Below, in pieces: positions 34,871 to 43,643 of a stretch of DNA of 64,000 nt. This stretch comes from [Bacillus] selenitireducens MLS10. Its GTDB lineage: Bacteria > Bacillota > Bacilli > Bacillales > Salisediminibacteriaceae. The DNA lies in the NCBI RefSeq assembly GCF_000093085.1, contig NC_014219.1, positions 1,570,384-1,634,383 of the forward strand, in the 5' to 3' direction. A model generated the notes under the pieces. The model made no database searches. It saw nothing but the letters and a program-made list of their open reading frames with translations, and was not told where the DNA came from. The position numbers were made by a program, and so were the translations under genes. How positions within the stretch are numbered: the first letter of the stretch is position 1; every line of letters starts with the position of its first letter.

Positions 34871-34888
34871 TGAATGAAGTATCACTCA
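34871..34888 (+). promoter_or_regulatory. FadR-like box before the thioesterase gene
   Basis: TGAATGAAGTATCACTCA. The left half-site TGAATGA is identical to the FadR box and the right TCACTCA differs from TCATTCA by one base, with the same 4-nt spacing; the spacer AGTA departs from the consensus. It lies 20 bp before the start codon. Confidence 0.5.
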
Positions 34889-34907
34889 TTAAAGGGGAGG
34901 ATGTCAG

Positions 34908-35369
34908 ATGGCATTGCCGGCATATATCGAAAATCTTGAAACATGGACTGAGGAGTTTGCGTATTTTTTTCCTGTGAACGTCCGTTTTTCCGAAACGGAT
35001 GCCTTCGGTCATTTAAATAATACGAATACATTCGTTTACTTTGAGCATGGCAGAATTTCGTTTTTTAAACAGATTGGCCTGATGCAGGAATGGATGAGCC
35101 GTGAAACGAATGCGATTCCTGTAACGGCGGATCTTCACTGTGACTACATGAAGCAGGTCTATTTCGATGAGGAACTCCGCATCGGTGTTAAACTGAACCG
35201 CGTTGGAACGAGTTCGATGGATATTCACTACGTCGCGCTGAACCGTAAAGATGAGGTCTGTTTTACCGGACGGGGCACGATTGTCCAGGTTTCAAAAGTT
35301 ACAGGGAAAGGGGAACCGTGGACGGAATCGGAAAAGGAGATGCTTGAAGCAACCATGCCGCAGCGTTGA
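34908..35369 (+). CDS. ysmA: Hotdog-fold acyl-CoA thioesterase (YsmA)
   Basis: 153 residues of the 4-hydroxybenzoyl-CoA thioesterase (4HBT) family. RFSETDAFGHLNNTNTFVYFEHGR carries the catalytic Asp of the D-x-x-x-H-x-N-N motif. It should cleave acyl-CoA to free acid and CoA in the cytosol. The same gene follows sdhB in B. subtilis, but gerE, next there, is missing here. The FadR-like box upstream suggests a link with fatty-acid turnover. ATG 34908 follows GGGGAGG at a 7-nt spacing. Confidence 0.85.
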   Translation: MALPAYIENLETWTEEFAYFFPVNVRFSETDAFGHLNNTNTFVYFEHGRISFFKQIGLMQEWMSRETNAIPVTADLHCDYMKQVYFDEELRIGVKLNRVGTSSMDIHYVALNRKDEVCFTGRGTIVQVSKVTGKGEPWTESEKEMLEATMPQR

Positions 35370-35405
35370 CGAACAAAGGAAAGCGGATTATGATGAACAA
35401 AAGCG

Positions 35406-35436
35406 GATGAATGGGGACACCATTCATCTTTATTAT
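35406..35436 (+). terminator. Possible terminator of ysmA
   Basis: GATGAATGG (35406-35414), loop GGACA, CCATTCATC (35420-35428), then TTTATTAT. The stem is a perfect 9 bp but the T-run is broken. Confidence 0.6.
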
Positions 35437-35458
35437 GACATCTGCGGGGCGGTAAGGA

Positions 35459-36322
35459 ATGAAAGACGGGACATACAGGGTAGTGAAAGCGTTGAATAAT
35501 AACGTGCTCATTGCAAAAACAGATATCGATCAGGAAGTGATCTTTATTGGAAAAGGGATCGGTTTTGGGAAGAAAGCCGGGCACGATTATCAGGCTTCCA
35601 AATCTGATAAAGTTTATATGCTGATCGACCAGGACGAACAGGACCGCTATAAGGCGCTTGTCACTGAGGATAACGAGGAGCGGCTTCTTGCTGTCCATGA
35701 AGCGATAGCAAGAATTGAAAGTGAGATGGCAATCCGTTTGCCGGATTCCGCGCTCTTTGCCCTGACGCAGCATCTTGCCCTCGCTTTGCAGCGGACAACC
35801 GATGGGACGGACATTCAGAATCCCTTCCTTTTGGAGACGAAATGGCTTTACCGGGACAGCTACAGGCTCGCCGAGCAGGCCGTCCACTTTTTGATGAAGG
35901 AGACCGGGCTGTCCCTGCCGGAAGCAGAGATCGGCTTTGTAACGCTTCATATCCAAAGCGCATTAAGAGATTCGGGTCCCGAATACAGTAACAGGAATCT
36001 TGAAGATGTACTTGAACGTTGTTTGTTCTACATCGAGGAGAAGACAGGTGCGAGTCTTGACGAACGGTCAGGCACCGTTCGCAGGCTCATTTCTCAGATC
36101 AGTCAGATCGTACATGAACCGGATCCGGATGATGGCGAAAATATTGTGACTGATGCCATTTTGAACTTGAAGCAATCGGATGGACTGTGCTATACTGTTT
36201 CCCGTAACGTAATCCGGATGATTGAGAAAGGGACCGGTAAACAGGCCGGTGACAAAGATGCCCTGCATCTGATGCTTGCCCTGCATTCGGTCATGAACCA
36301 TCAGCAGCTGACAAAACCATAG
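35459..36322 (+). CDS. glcT: PTS-controlled transcriptional antiterminator GlcT
   Basis: 287 residues of the BglG/SacY family. Order: RNA-binding CAT domain (residues 1-60, with ALNNNVLIAK and GKGIGFGKK), PRD1 (about 70-170; His105, His164) and PRD2 (about 175-280). It binds a RAT hairpin in RNA and prevents termination when glucose is being taken up. A RAT lies 20 bp downstream, before ptsH, which supports the name GlcT. In PRD2 the usual first His is replaced: RRLISQIS has Gln213 where L-x-x-H is expected; His276 may be the second site. ptsG, usual between glcT and ptsH, is absent. Confidence 0.88.
   Translation: MKDGTYRVVKALNNNVLIAKTDIDQEVIFIGKGIGFGKKAGHDYQASKSDKVYMLIDQDEQDRYKALVTEDNEERLLAVHEAIARIESEMAIRLPDSALFALTQHLALALQRTTDGTDIQNPFLLETKWLYRDSYRLAEQAVHFLMKETGLSLPEAEIGFVTLHIQSALRDSGPEYSNRNLEDVLERCLFYIEEKTGASLDERSGTVRRLISQISQIVHEPDPDDGENIVTDAILNLKQSDGLCYTVSRNVIRMIEKGTGKQAGDKDALHLMLALHSVMNHQQLTKP
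36167..36196 (+). promoter_or_regulatory. Possible ptsHI promoter inside the glcT 3' end
   Basis: TTGAAG (36167-36172), 18 bp, TATACT (36191-36196), with a TGC extension in front of the -10. A transcript from here would carry the RAT and terminator in its leader. Confidence 0.5.
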
Positions 36323-36341
36323 CAGGAACACACGATTTCAT

Positions 36342-36372
36342 TTACGTGTTACTGATTCGATCAGGCATGAGT
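36342..36372 (+). promoter_or_regulatory. RAT: ribonucleic antiterminator for GlcT
   Basis: The stretch TTACGTGTTACTGATTCGAT (36342-36361) continuing CAGGCATGAGTA closely resembles the ptsG RAT of B. subtilis as I recall it: an imperfect hairpin around CTGATTCGATCAG, flanked by ACGTGTTA and GCATGAGT. Its 3' end overlaps the first arm of the terminator that follows, the standard antitermination arrangement. Confidence 0.85.
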
Positions 36373-36450
36373 AAAGAGAGGGTTGTGAGCAGGAAATGCG
36401 TATTCACGTATGGATTTCCGTTCACGTTTCTTTTTACTCATGTCTTTTTT
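36366..36450 (+). terminator. GlcT-regulated terminator before ptsH
   Basis: CATGAGTAAAGAGAG (36366-36380) pairs with TTTCTTTTTACTCATG (36427-36442), and inner arms GTGA/TTCAC, GGAAAT/ATTTCC and ATGCGT/ACGTAT extend the hairpin almost to its tip. A TCTTTTTT tail follows at 36443-36450. This is a very long terminator; RAT formation would sequester its 5' arm. Confidence 0.8.
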
Positions 36451-36597
36451 GTTTAATATGCTGATCGACGCATGATTTGTGTAAAAGCAGGGTAAATAAA
36501 ACAGATAGAACAGGGTATTTCGGTAACTTTTCATCAGAATCCGGACTACCATTTATACGGGAAGAATCCCGAAACTACGTTTAAGGAGTGTTTCAAC

Positions 36598-36861
36598 ATG
36601 GCAGAGAAGACATTTACGATCACAGCAGACACAGGAATCCACGCACGACCGGCAACACAGCTTGTCAATAAAGCAGGTCAGTTCGAATCAGAGATTACAC
36701 TTGAGTACAACGGAAAGTCCGTTAACTTGAAGTCAATCATGGGTGTTATGTCTCTTGGTGTCGGTCAGGGTGCAGATGTGATAATCAAAGCGGAAGGTCC
36801 GGACGCTGACGAAGCGATCAAGGAGCTTGATGGCATCATGCAGGAAGGATTGGCAAAATAA
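36598..36861 (+). CDS. ptsH: Phosphocarrier protein HPr
   Basis: 87 residues. His15 in [12 protein letters not shown] accepts phosphate from enzyme I, and Ser46 in [11 protein letters not shown] is the HPr kinase site used for CcpA signalling. Both are intact. HPr passes phosphate to sugar-specific EII proteins and, with P-Ser, becomes the CcpA corepressor that would act on the cre sites seen before the lcfA genes. RBS TAAGGAGTGTTTCAAC. Its stop codon overlaps the ptsI start by one base. Confidence 0.98.
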   Translation: MAEKTFTITADTGIHARPATQLVNKAGQFESEITLEYNGKSVNLKSIMGVMSLGVGQGADVIIKAEGPDADEAIKELDGIMQEGLAK

Positions 36862-38576
36862 TGGCGAAAAAGCTGACAGGTATTGCGGCATCCTCCGGGA
36901 TCGCCATCGCCAAAGCATTTCGTATGGAAGTACCGGATTTGAGCTTTGATGACAGTCAAACCGATGACCCGGACCAGGAAATCGTCAAGCTGGATCAGGC
37001 ACTGGCCACATCCACAGAGGAACTTGAAGCCATTCGGGAAAAGACGCTGAATGACCTCGGTGAAGAACACGCCGAAATCTTCTCAGCCCATCTTCTCGTT
37101 CTGCGGGACCCGGAGCTCATCGATCCGATCAAACAAAAGATTTCCGATGACCGTTCCAATGCAGCGAAAGCCTTGTCCGAAGTGACGGACATGTTTGTCA
37201 GTATGTTTGAATCCATGGATAATGAATACATGCAAGAACGTGCTGCGGATATCCGTGATGTTTCCAAGCGGGTTCTCGCACATATTCTTGGCAAGCCAAT
37301 CGTATCTCTTGCGGAAATCCAGGAAGAAGTCATTCTCCTCGCGGATGATTTGACACCTTCGGATACCGCTCAGCTGAATAAAGCATTCGTCCTGGGTTTT
37401 GCGACCGATATCGGTGGTCGGACTTCGCATTCGGCGATCATGGCGAGATCCATGGAGATTCCCGCCGTCGTCGGTACGAAATCAATCACCGAATCCGCTG
37501 AAGCGGGTCAGACGGTTATCGTCGATGGTCTTGACGGCGAAGTGATCGTTGATCCGTCCGACGATGAATTGGCGGCTTACCGGAAGAAACAGGAAGATTT
37601 TGAAGCACAGAAAAAAGAATGGGCAAAGCTCAAAAACGAACCTTCAGTGACGAAAGACGGCGTGCAGGTTGAGCTTGTTGCCAATATCGGAACACCGGAC
37701 GATCTCGAGGGTGTGAAGAACAACGGCGGCGAAGGAGTGGGTCTGTACCGGACTGAGTTTCTGTACATGGGCCGTGATGAACTGCCGACGGAGGAAGAAC
37801 AGTTTGAGGCTTATAAGAAAGTTGTCGAAGAGATGGGTGAGCACCCGGTTGTGATCCGTACTCTTGACATCGGAGGGGATAAAGAGCTTCCTTATCTCGA
37901 TCTGCCAAAAGAGATGAATCCGTTCCTCGGTTTCAGGGCAATCCGTCTTTGTCTCGAGAAAGACGACATGTTCCGCGTGCAACTCCGTGCCCTTTTGAGA
38001 GCGAGCGCATTCGGGAATCTGAAGATCATGTTCCCGATGATCGCGACCCTTGAGGAGTTCAGACAGGGGAAAGCGATGCTTGAAGAAGAGAAGGCGAAGC
38101 TCGTCGCTGACGGTGTGCAGGTGTCGGATGATTTGGAAGTCGGCATCATGGTTGAGATCCCGTCAACTGCCGTTATGGCACCGCAGTTTGCCAAGGAAGT
38201 TGACTTCTTCAGTATCGGTACGAACGATCTGATCCAGTACACGATGGCCGCAGACCGTATGAATGAACAGGTATCCTATCTGTATCAGCCTTACAACCCG
38301 GCGATCCTGAACCTGGTGAAGATGGTGATTGATGCGTCTCATAAAGAAGGCAAATGGACGGGCATGTGCGGGGAAATGGCCGGTGACGAAGTGGCGATTC
38401 CGCTGCTCGTCGGCCTAGGACTCGATGAATTCAGCATGAGTGCCACATCCATTCTGCCTGCAAGAAGCCAGCTGTCGAAGCTGACGAAAGAACAGGCGAA
38501 ACAGACGGCTGAAGAAGCGCTGCAGATGAACACATCTGAGGAAGTAAAAGCGCTTGTGACGGAACGGTTCCTGTAA
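36861..38576 (+). CDS. ptsI: PEP-protein phosphotransferase, PTS enzyme I
   Basis: 571 residues (B. subtilis 570). It takes phosphate from PEP to its active His, in [23 protein letters not shown], and hands it to HPr. The PEP-binding C-terminal barrel shows [47 protein letters not shown] and GMCGEMAGD with the catalytic Cys. The overlap with ptsH (TAATG) shows translational coupling. A terminator follows. Confidence 0.98.
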   Translation: MAKKLTGIAASSGIAIAKAFRMEVPDLSFDDSQTDDPDQEIVKLDQALATSTEELEAIREKTLNDLGEEHAEIFSAHLLVLRDPELIDPIKQKISDDRSNAAKALSEVTDMFVSMFESMDNEYMQERAADIRDVSKRVLAHILGKPIVSLAEIQEEVILLADDLTPSDTAQLNKAFVLGFATDIGGRTSHSAIMARSMEIPAVVGTKSITESAEAGQTVIVDGLDGEVIVDPSDDELAAYRKKQEDFEAQKKEWAKLKNEPSVTKDGVQVELVANIGTPDDLEGVKNNGGEGVGLYRTEFLYMGRDELPTEEEQFEAYKKVVEEMGEHPVVIRTLDIGGDKELPYLDLPKEMNPFLGFRAIRLCLEKDDMFRVQLRALLRASAFGNLKIMFPMIATLEEFRQGKAMLEEEKAKLVADGVQVSDDLEVGIMVEIPSTAVMAPQFAKEVDFFSIGTNDLIQYTMAADRMNEQVSYLYQPYNPAILNLVKMVIDASHKEGKWTGMCGEMAGDEVAIPLLVGLGLDEFSMSATSILPARSQLSKLTKEQAKQTAEEALQMNTSEEVKALVTERFL

Positions 38577-38586
38577 TCGTCAAATG

Positions 38587-38625
38587 AAGCCACTCCACTC
38601 CTTTAACAGAGTCGGGGTGGCTTTT
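38587..38625 (+). terminator. Terminator of ptsHI
   Basis: AAGCCACTCC (38587-38596) pairs with GGGGTGGCTT (38613-38622), with an inner CTC/GAG pair, then TTCC. The T-run is short. Confidence 0.7.
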
Positions 38626-38645
38626 CCGTTCAATTGAGGGGCTTT

Positions 38646-38678
38646 TATCACAGATGCATGGACAGGGAACCTGTGATA
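38646..38678 (+). promoter_or_regulatory. Dyad overlapping the ysmB promoter
   Basis: TATCACAG (38646-38653), 17 bp, CTGTGATA (38671-38678): two perfect 8-bp arms. The right arm overlaps a TAGAAT -10 box (38677-38682). It could be an operator for the MarR-type product of the next gene. Confidence 0.4.
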
Positions 38679-38770
38679 GAATGATGCAAGGAGCTATACA
38701 ACAGACTCTGTTGCTGCCGGTTCCAAAGGGTGCCGAACGCCTCCAGGATCATGAAAGGAGACGAAGATCA

Positions 38771-39244
38771 GTGAGTGAGACCAAATCCCAGCTGAATGCT
38801 GAACAAGTGGCGAATGTTGAGAAATCACTTCGCATGATTGCAGATATCGTCAAACAGAAAGGGCGGGAAATATTAAATGAGTTCCCGATCACACCACCGC
38901 AGTTCGTAGCCCTTCAGTGGCTGCACGAAGTCGGGGATATGACAATCGGTGAGCTGTCTAACAAGATGTATCTCGCCTGCAGTACAACGACGGATCTCGT
39001 TGACCGTATGGAGAAGAATGATCTCGTCATCCGGGTCAAAGATGAGAAAGACCGGCGGGTTGTGCGGATTCACCTCCAGGATAAGGGTGCGACGATTATA
39101 CGGGAAGTCATCGGGCAACGCCGGGAGTATCTCTCGCAGGTTCTTGAACGGTTCTCCGAAGACGAAGTGGACCGCGTCGAGAGCGGGCTTGTTCATCTTC
39201 TCGATGAGATGAAACGTGACGCAGAAACATGGAAATCATTTTAA
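38771..39244 (+). CDS. ysmB: MarR-family transcriptional regulator (YsmB)
   Basis: 157 residues with the winged helix of MarR proteins: ITPPQFVALQWLHEVGDMTIGELSNKMYLACSTTTDLVDRMEKNDLVIRVKDEKDRRVVRIHL (about residues 40-102), flanked by dimerisation helices. The ligand and targets are unknown. GTG 38771 follows GAAAGGAGACGAAGATCA; upstream in-frame ATG codons have no binding site and would translate the promoter. racE begins 25 bp downstream, the same order as in B. subtilis, though gerE is missing in front. Confidence 0.85.
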   Translation: MSETKSQLNAEQVANVEKSLRMIADIVKQKGREILNEFPITPPQFVALQWLHEVGDMTIGELSNKMYLACSTTTDLVDRMEKNDLVIRVKDEKDRRVVRIHLQDKGATIIREVIGQRREYLSQVLERFSEDEVDRVESGLVHLLDEMKRDAETWKSF

Positions 39245-39269
39245 CACCGAATGGAAAAGAGGATGCACT

Positions 39270-40112
39270 GTGCAACGACCAATTGGCGTCATTGATTCAG
39301 GCGTGGGCGGCCTGACGGTTGTATCGGAACTGATGCGGCAACTGCCTAAAGAAGAAATTATCTATATCGGGGACACGAAACGGTGTCCGTATGGTCCGAG
39401 GCCTGCCTTTGAGGTGGCGGAATATACATGGGAAATGATCGATTATCTCATGTCGAGGGATATCAAGCTGCTGGTGATTGCCTGCAATACAGCGTCCGCA
39501 GTCGTGCTTGACGACGCCCGACAGGCGCTCGACATTCCGGTAATCGGGGTGATTCATCCGGGAGCTGTTGCTGCTTTGAAAGCGACAGAGAACCTGGAAG
39601 TCGGTGTCATCGGGACAGAAGGCACGATTTCGAGCGGTGCCTACTATGAGGAGCTCAAATCGATCCATAACGATGTGAAAGTCGTGAGCCTTGCCTGTCC
39701 GACGCTTGTGCCGCTGGTGGAATCAAACCGGTACACCGGGGAAGAGGCGAAGGCCGTCATTCGGGAGGCCCTTGAACCTATGCTCGATTATCCGGTGGAC
39801 AGCCTGATTCTCGGCTGTACCCATTACCCGATGATCGAAAGAGAAATTCAGGACGTCGTCGGTGAAGATATTCACGTTATCTGTTCAGGAGATGAGACGG
39901 CCCGCGCGGTCAGTACGCTTCTGTACCATGAACAGCTGCTCTATACAGGGGAGAGGCGTCCCCGTCACCTGTTTTATACAACAGGTGCGAAGGCCATGTT
40001 CCAAAGCATAGCGGAATCATGGCTGAAAGAAAGCGGACTCGACGTACGCGAGACGGATTTAAAGCTGCCAAAAGCAACGCGGAAAGTGAAATCAGGGATG
40101 GAGGAATTTTAG
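39270..40112 (+). CDS. racE: Glutamate racemase
   Basis: 280 residues (B. subtilis RacE 272). It makes D-glutamate for peptidoglycan. N-terminal RPIGVIDSGVGGLTVV and the two catalytic cysteines, Cys72 in VIACNTASAVV and Cys183 in LGCTHYPMI, are intact. The start is GTG at 39270, seven nt after GAGG. It is followed after 3 nt by rph; the germination gene gerM, which sits between them in B. subtilis, is absent. Confidence 0.95.
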   Translation: MQRPIGVIDSGVGGLTVVSELMRQLPKEEIIYIGDTKRCPYGPRPAFEVAEYTWEMIDYLMSRDIKLLVIACNTASAVVLDDARQALDIPVIGVIHPGAVAALKATENLEVGVIGTEGTISSGAYYEELKSIHNDVKVVSLACPTLVPLVESNRYTGEEAKAVIREALEPMLDYPVDSLILGCTHYPMIEREIQDVVGEDIHVICSGDETARAVSTLLYHEQLLYTGERRPRHLFYTTGAKAMFQSIAESWLKESGLDVRETDLKLPKATRKVKSGMEEF

Positions 40113-40115
40113 TTT

Positions 40116-40901
40116 ATGAACAGAGCGTTTGAACGATTGAATCATCAGTTGAGGGATATCGACATGATCCCGGGGTATATTAAACATCCGGAGGGAAGTG
40201 TGCTGATTTCCTTTGGCGATACAAAGGTCATCTGTTCGGCAAGTATTGAAGACAGAGTGCCGCCGTTTCTCAGAGGTCAGGGGAAAGGCTGGGTTACAGC
40301 CGAGTATGCAATGCTGCCGAGAGCGACAGAGTCACGGAACATTCGTGAATCCTCAAAAGGGAAGGTTACCGGACGGACGATGGAAATCCAGCGTCTCATC
40401 GGACGCGCGCTCCGTTCCGTTGTGAACCTTGATCTTCTCGGTGAGCGCACGGTCTGGGTGGACTGCGACGTCATCCAGGCGGATGGTGGAACGCGAACGG
40501 CTTCGATTACAGGGGCATTCACCGCTGTGGCGCTTGCGTTTGAAAACCTGATGGAGGAAGGCAAGCTTGAAGAGAATCCGTTGACGGATTTCCTTGCTGC
40601 CATTTCCGTGGGTGTGGCTTCTGACGGGGATATTCTCCTCGATCTGGACTACAGTGAAGATTCCACTGCGGATGTGGATATGAATATTGTCATGACCGGA
40701 ACCGGTCAGCTTGTCGAAGTACAGGGAACCGGTGAAGAAGCAACGTTTTCGAGAGCGGAGATGAACAAGATGCTCGACGTTGCCGAAGAAGGCATTGGCA
40801 AGCTGATTGATAAACAAAAAGCCGTGATTGGACCGTTTGCGGAGACGATCGGCGTGCAGCATTTGCAGGAAGCGGATGCGAAGGGAAGCGGTCAATCATG
40901 A
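40116..40901 (+). CDS. rph: Ribonuclease PH
   Basis: 261 residues. A phosphorolytic 3'-5' exoribonuclease that trims tRNA 3' ends. [39 protein letters not shown] carries the RNA-contacting region; [39 protein letters not shown] is the phosphate-binding core. The C-terminal tail after residue 240 is somewhat longer than in B. subtilis. Its stop overlaps the rdgB start (ATGA). Confidence 0.96.
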   Translation: MNRAFERLNHQLRDIDMIPGYIKHPEGSVLISFGDTKVICSASIEDRVPPFLRGQGKGWVTAEYAMLPRATESRNIRESSKGKVTGRTMEIQRLIGRALRSVVNLDLLGERTVWVDCDVIQADGGTRTASITGAFTAVALAFENLMEEGKLEENPLTDFLAAISVGVASDGDILLDLDYSEDSTADVDMNIVMTGTGQLVEVQGTGEEATFSRAEMNKMLDVAEEGIGKLIDKQKAVIGPFAETIGVQHLQEADAKGSGQS

Positions 40902-41521
40902 AAGAAGTGATGATTGCGACGCGCAACAAAGGCAAAGTTGCCGAGTTTGAACAGTTTTTTGCAAATAAAGGGGTTCAGGTCCGTTCCCTTTTTGATGCTG
41001 AGGAGATCCCGGACATCGTGGAAGACGGTGCCACGTTTGAGGCCAATGCCATCAAAAAAGCCGTAACCGTTCAGGAAGCACTCGGGATTACGGTTATCTC
41101 TGATGACTCAGGCCTTGAAGTGGATGCCCTTGACGGGGCACCCGGGATTTACTCCGCACGGTATGCGGGACTTGAAGAAAAGAGTGACGAAGCGAATAAT
41201 GCCAAACTGTTACAGGAGTTGGAAGGGGTAGAAGGCGAGGAGCGTTCTGCGCGATTTGTCTGTGTCCTTGCTGCGGCATTTCCTTCAGGTGTTGTCAAGA
41301 CAGTCAGGGGGACCGCAGAAGGCCTTATCGCTGATTCCCTGAGCGGCACGGAAGGCTTCGGCTACGATCCGCTCTTTATCCTTAAAGGAGAAGAGCGGAC
41401 GATGGCTCACTTAACAAAAGCTGAAAAGAACGAGAAAAGCCACAGGGCCGATGCCTTAAAGCAAATGGATGCTCTTTGGGACGAGTGGCTCTTGGAGCAT
41501 AAAGAAGAGGAGAAACGCTAA
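40898..41521 (+). CDS. rdgB: dITP/XTP pyrophosphatase (RdgB/HAM1)
   Basis: 207 residues. It hydrolyses non-canonical purine triphosphates (dITP, XTP) to keep them out of DNA and [45 protein letters not shown] and [10 protein letters not shown] are the family motifs, with the catalytic Asp in DDSG. It is translationally coupled on both sides: ATGA with rph, TAATG with ysnB. B. subtilis ysnA equivalent. Confidence 0.95.
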   Translation: MKEVMIATRNKGKVAEFEQFFANKGVQVRSLFDAEEIPDIVEDGATFEANAIKKAVTVQEALGITVISDDSGLEVDALDGAPGIYSARYAGLEEKSDEANNAKLLQELEGVEGEERSARFVCVLAAAFPSGVVKTVRGTAEGLIADSLSGTEGFGYDPLFILKGEERTMAHLTKAEKNEKSHRADALKQMDALWDEWLLEHKEEEKR

Positions 41522-42033
41522 TGAAAGCATTGATCTTAAGCGACAGTCACGGATGGAAAAAAGAAGTCGCCACTGTCAGAGACCGTCATCAGGATGAAGT
41601 GGATGTCATCTTTCATTGCGGTGATTCCGAACTCCCTTATGATGCGCCTGAACTCAAGGGCATTGAAGCGGTTGGCGGCAACTGTGATCTGGGTTCCGAT
41701 TACCCGGATGAAATCGTCACATCTATCGGGGAAGAACGGTTTTTCGCCGGGCACGGGCATCTCTTCGGAATTAAGATGTCTGAGCTGAACCTCGTCTATA
41801 AAGGCATGGAGAATGACGCAAGCATTTGTCTTTTTGGGCATACTCACCAGCCGGTCGCTGTCATGAATAAAGGACTGCTTTTGGTGAATCCCGGCAGCAT
41901 GCGGGAACCCCGCGGATATCCGACAGGGTCTTATGCCATCATTGAGTCAGATGAAGAGACGTATCAGGTGCGTTTCTTTTCGGTGGATGGCCAGGAACTC
42001 GGTGATTTATCAAAAACTTTTCCGAAAGAATAG
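41521..42033 (+). CDS. ysnB: YfcE/MJ0936-family metallophosphodiesterase (YsnB)
   Basis: 170 residues of the calcineurin-like phosphoesterase fold. Metal-binding motifs: ILSDSHGWK (D-x-H), HCGDSE, GGNCDL (G-N-x-D form) and GHGHLFG with LFGHTHQP. The substrate is not known; relatives cleave phosphodiesters with Mn or similar metals. Last gene of the racE-rph-rdgB-ysnB run; the tRNA promoter begins on its stop codon. Confidence 0.88.
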   Translation: MKALILSDSHGWKKEVATVRDRHQDEVDVIFHCGDSELPYDAPELKGIEAVGGNCDLGSDYPDEIVTSIGEERFFAGHGHLFGIKMSELNLVYKGMENDASICLFGHTHQPVAVMNKGLLLVNPGSMREPRGYPTGSYAIIESDEETYQVRFFSVDGQELGDLSKTFPKE

Positions 42034-42062
42034 TTGACACTGAAGGCGGAATTGTATATATT
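42034..42062 (+). promoter_or_regulatory. tRNA-Arg promoter
   Basis: TTGACA (42034-42039), 17 bp, TATATT (42057-42062), a near-consensus SigA promoter 48 bp upstream of the tRNA. Confidence 0.85.
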
Positions 42063-42110
42063 AATAGATGTCGCTGTTAAACGGCGAACGACAATTCCGC
42101 CATTTATTTT

Positions 42111-42187
42111 GTCCCAGTAGCTCAGCTGGATAGAGCAACGGCCTTCTAAGCCGTAGGTCGCAGGTTCGAATCCTGCCTGGGATGCCA
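42111..42187 (+). tRNA. tRNA-Arg (anticodon TCT)
   Basis: A full cloverleaf of 77 nt including an encoded CCA. Acceptor GTCCCAG/CTGGGAT (one G-T pair), D stem GCTC/GAGC, anticodon stem ACGGC/GCCGT with loop CTTCTAA (anticodon TCT, reading AGA/AGG), T stem GCAGG/CCTGC with loop TTCGAAT. Discriminator G. It stands alone, with its own promoter and a terminator about 40 bp downstream. Confidence 0.98.
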
Positions 42188-42225
42188 TTCACAATCTGCA
42201 AGTCACGTCAGGTGACATTATATTT

Positions 42226-42268
42226 CCCCTCAAACGTTGATATGACAGCGATTGAGGGGTTTTTCTTT
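42226..42268 (+). terminator. Terminator of tRNA-Arg
   Basis: CCCCTCAA (42226-42233) pairs with TTGAGGGG (42252-42259), with inner CGTTG/CAGCG, then TTTTTCTTTTTTT. The remaining 42269-42471 holds only a possible coding relic (see findings). Confidence 0.9.
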
Positions 42269-42471
42269 TTTTATGTTTCGATTGAATAAGGTATGATATT
42301 GGTTGAACGCTACACATTTACTACACATCGAACCTTTATTCTGAGCATGAAGATCTCGTCAAAGCATTGTTTGAGCGAGGGAAAAAAGGGGCATATTATC
42401 TAAAGTGAAAAGCTGTGCTGCTCAATCCGATCAGAAAAATCAGGAAAAAGATCTGACGATTGTTATAATAT

Positions 42472-42500
42472 TTGTAATTCATACGATAGATTGCTAAAAT
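42472..42500 (+). promoter_or_regulatory. ysoA promoter
   Basis: TTGTAA (42472-42477), 17 bp, TAAAAT (42495-42500), 56 bp before the gene. Confidence 0.65.
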
Positions 42501-42556
42501 GAAAGCAGTTTCGTAGCATTTGCCGACCAAAAGAAGACAGGAGGTGATGAGAACGG

Positions 42557-43603
42557 ATGAGTGCATATGAAAAAAAGAATAACGTCATTCAAATGCCGGG
42601 ACTTGTAAACAGGCTTGTCGATTCAGGCATGGCTGCCTTAAAGGAAAAGCGCCACTATGACGCTTTGACTTATTTTAATCAGGTAGTCCAGCTTGAAAAA
42701 GATCATTCTCAGGGGCGTTACGGCCTTGTGATTGCCAATATTGAGCTCAATCGGCTTGAAGAGGCGAAGGCCCAGTGTCAGTCGATGCTTGATGAAGGTA
42801 TCGGTGATTACTTTGACATTCTGAAAGTGTACATTTCTTTACTGGTGCAGCTCGGTGATTATGAAGAAGTGGTCGACATTTTGGAAGAAACACTGCCGGA
42901 CAACAGCCTCCCCGAAGAGATTGCAGAGTCATTTACGCAGCTCTTGAGTTTTGCGAAGGATATGACAGATGACAGTAAGATGATGAACGTGAATGTGGAA
43001 GAGTCAGATATGACGGTTTCAACGGATGAACTGATCGAACGCATTCATGAGGGAAGTATTGAACAGCAGTGGGGTGCGCTCCATACCCTCAGCAAACGGG
43101 AGAAGGATATAGCAGCAGATACATACAAAGCCTTCCTTGCAGCGGAAGATCACCATCCTGTGATGAAAAGCTACGTCCTGACAATGATGGATGAAATGGG
43201 CATCGAAGATACGTTTCTTGTACATAAATTTGGACATACATATAAAGTGCGGTTACCGGATGACAAGCACCTCTTTCACCGTGAACAGGGGCGTGACGTC
43301 ATTGCATTGATCAGGGATCATCTTGAAGATGAGAACCCATCGCTTCTGTCGCTCGCTGAACAGCTCTGGTGGCACTATCTCTTTGCGATTTATCCCAAGC
43401 CCCTTCCTGATGTGGATGCGAGGGACCTTGCGGCGGGGCTGCACATGCATCTTCATACGCTGATGATTGGCGATGATCTGAAGCCTGAATGGTTTGCTGA
43501 AGAATACGGATCGAAGAAGAGTGCGGTTATTTCCTGCTGTACGGAAATAAAAGAAATAGAATTGCTTTTGCATCGTTTTGAGGAATATTTGAGAGAACAG
43601 TAA
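42557..43603 (+). CDS. ysoA: Tetratricopeptide-repeat protein (YsoA)
   Basis: 348 residues. The N-terminal third has TPR-like helix pairs (GMAALKEKRHYDALTYFNQV; NIELNRLEEAKAQCQSML; LVQLGDYEEVVDILEETL), a protein-protein interaction scaffold. The rest is helical with no known motif. It corresponds in position to B. subtilis ysoA, just upstream of tig, and may work with the chaperone/protease genes that follow (inference). The ribosome binding site AGGAGGTGAT is complementary to the 16S tail over ten bases. Confidence 0.8.
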   Translation: MSAYEKKNNVIQMPGLVNRLVDSGMAALKEKRHYDALTYFNQVVQLEKDHSQGRYGLVIANIELNRLEEAKAQCQSMLDEGIGDYFDILKVYISLLVQLGDYEEVVDILEETLPDNSLPEEIAESFTQLLSFAKDMTDDSKMMNVNVEESDMTVSTDELIERIHEGSIEQQWGALHTLSKREKDIAADTYKAFLAAEDHHPVMKSYVLTMMDEMGIEDTFLVHKFGHTYKVRLPDDKHLFHREQGRDVIALIRDHLEDENPSLLSLAEQLWWHYLFAIYPKPLPDVDARDLAAGLHMHLHTLMIGDDLKPEWFAEEYGSKKSAVISCCTEIKEIELLLHRFEEYLREQ

Positions 43604-43643
43604 AAGCTGTTATGCACTGACAGAGCGAATCATGATGAAATCA

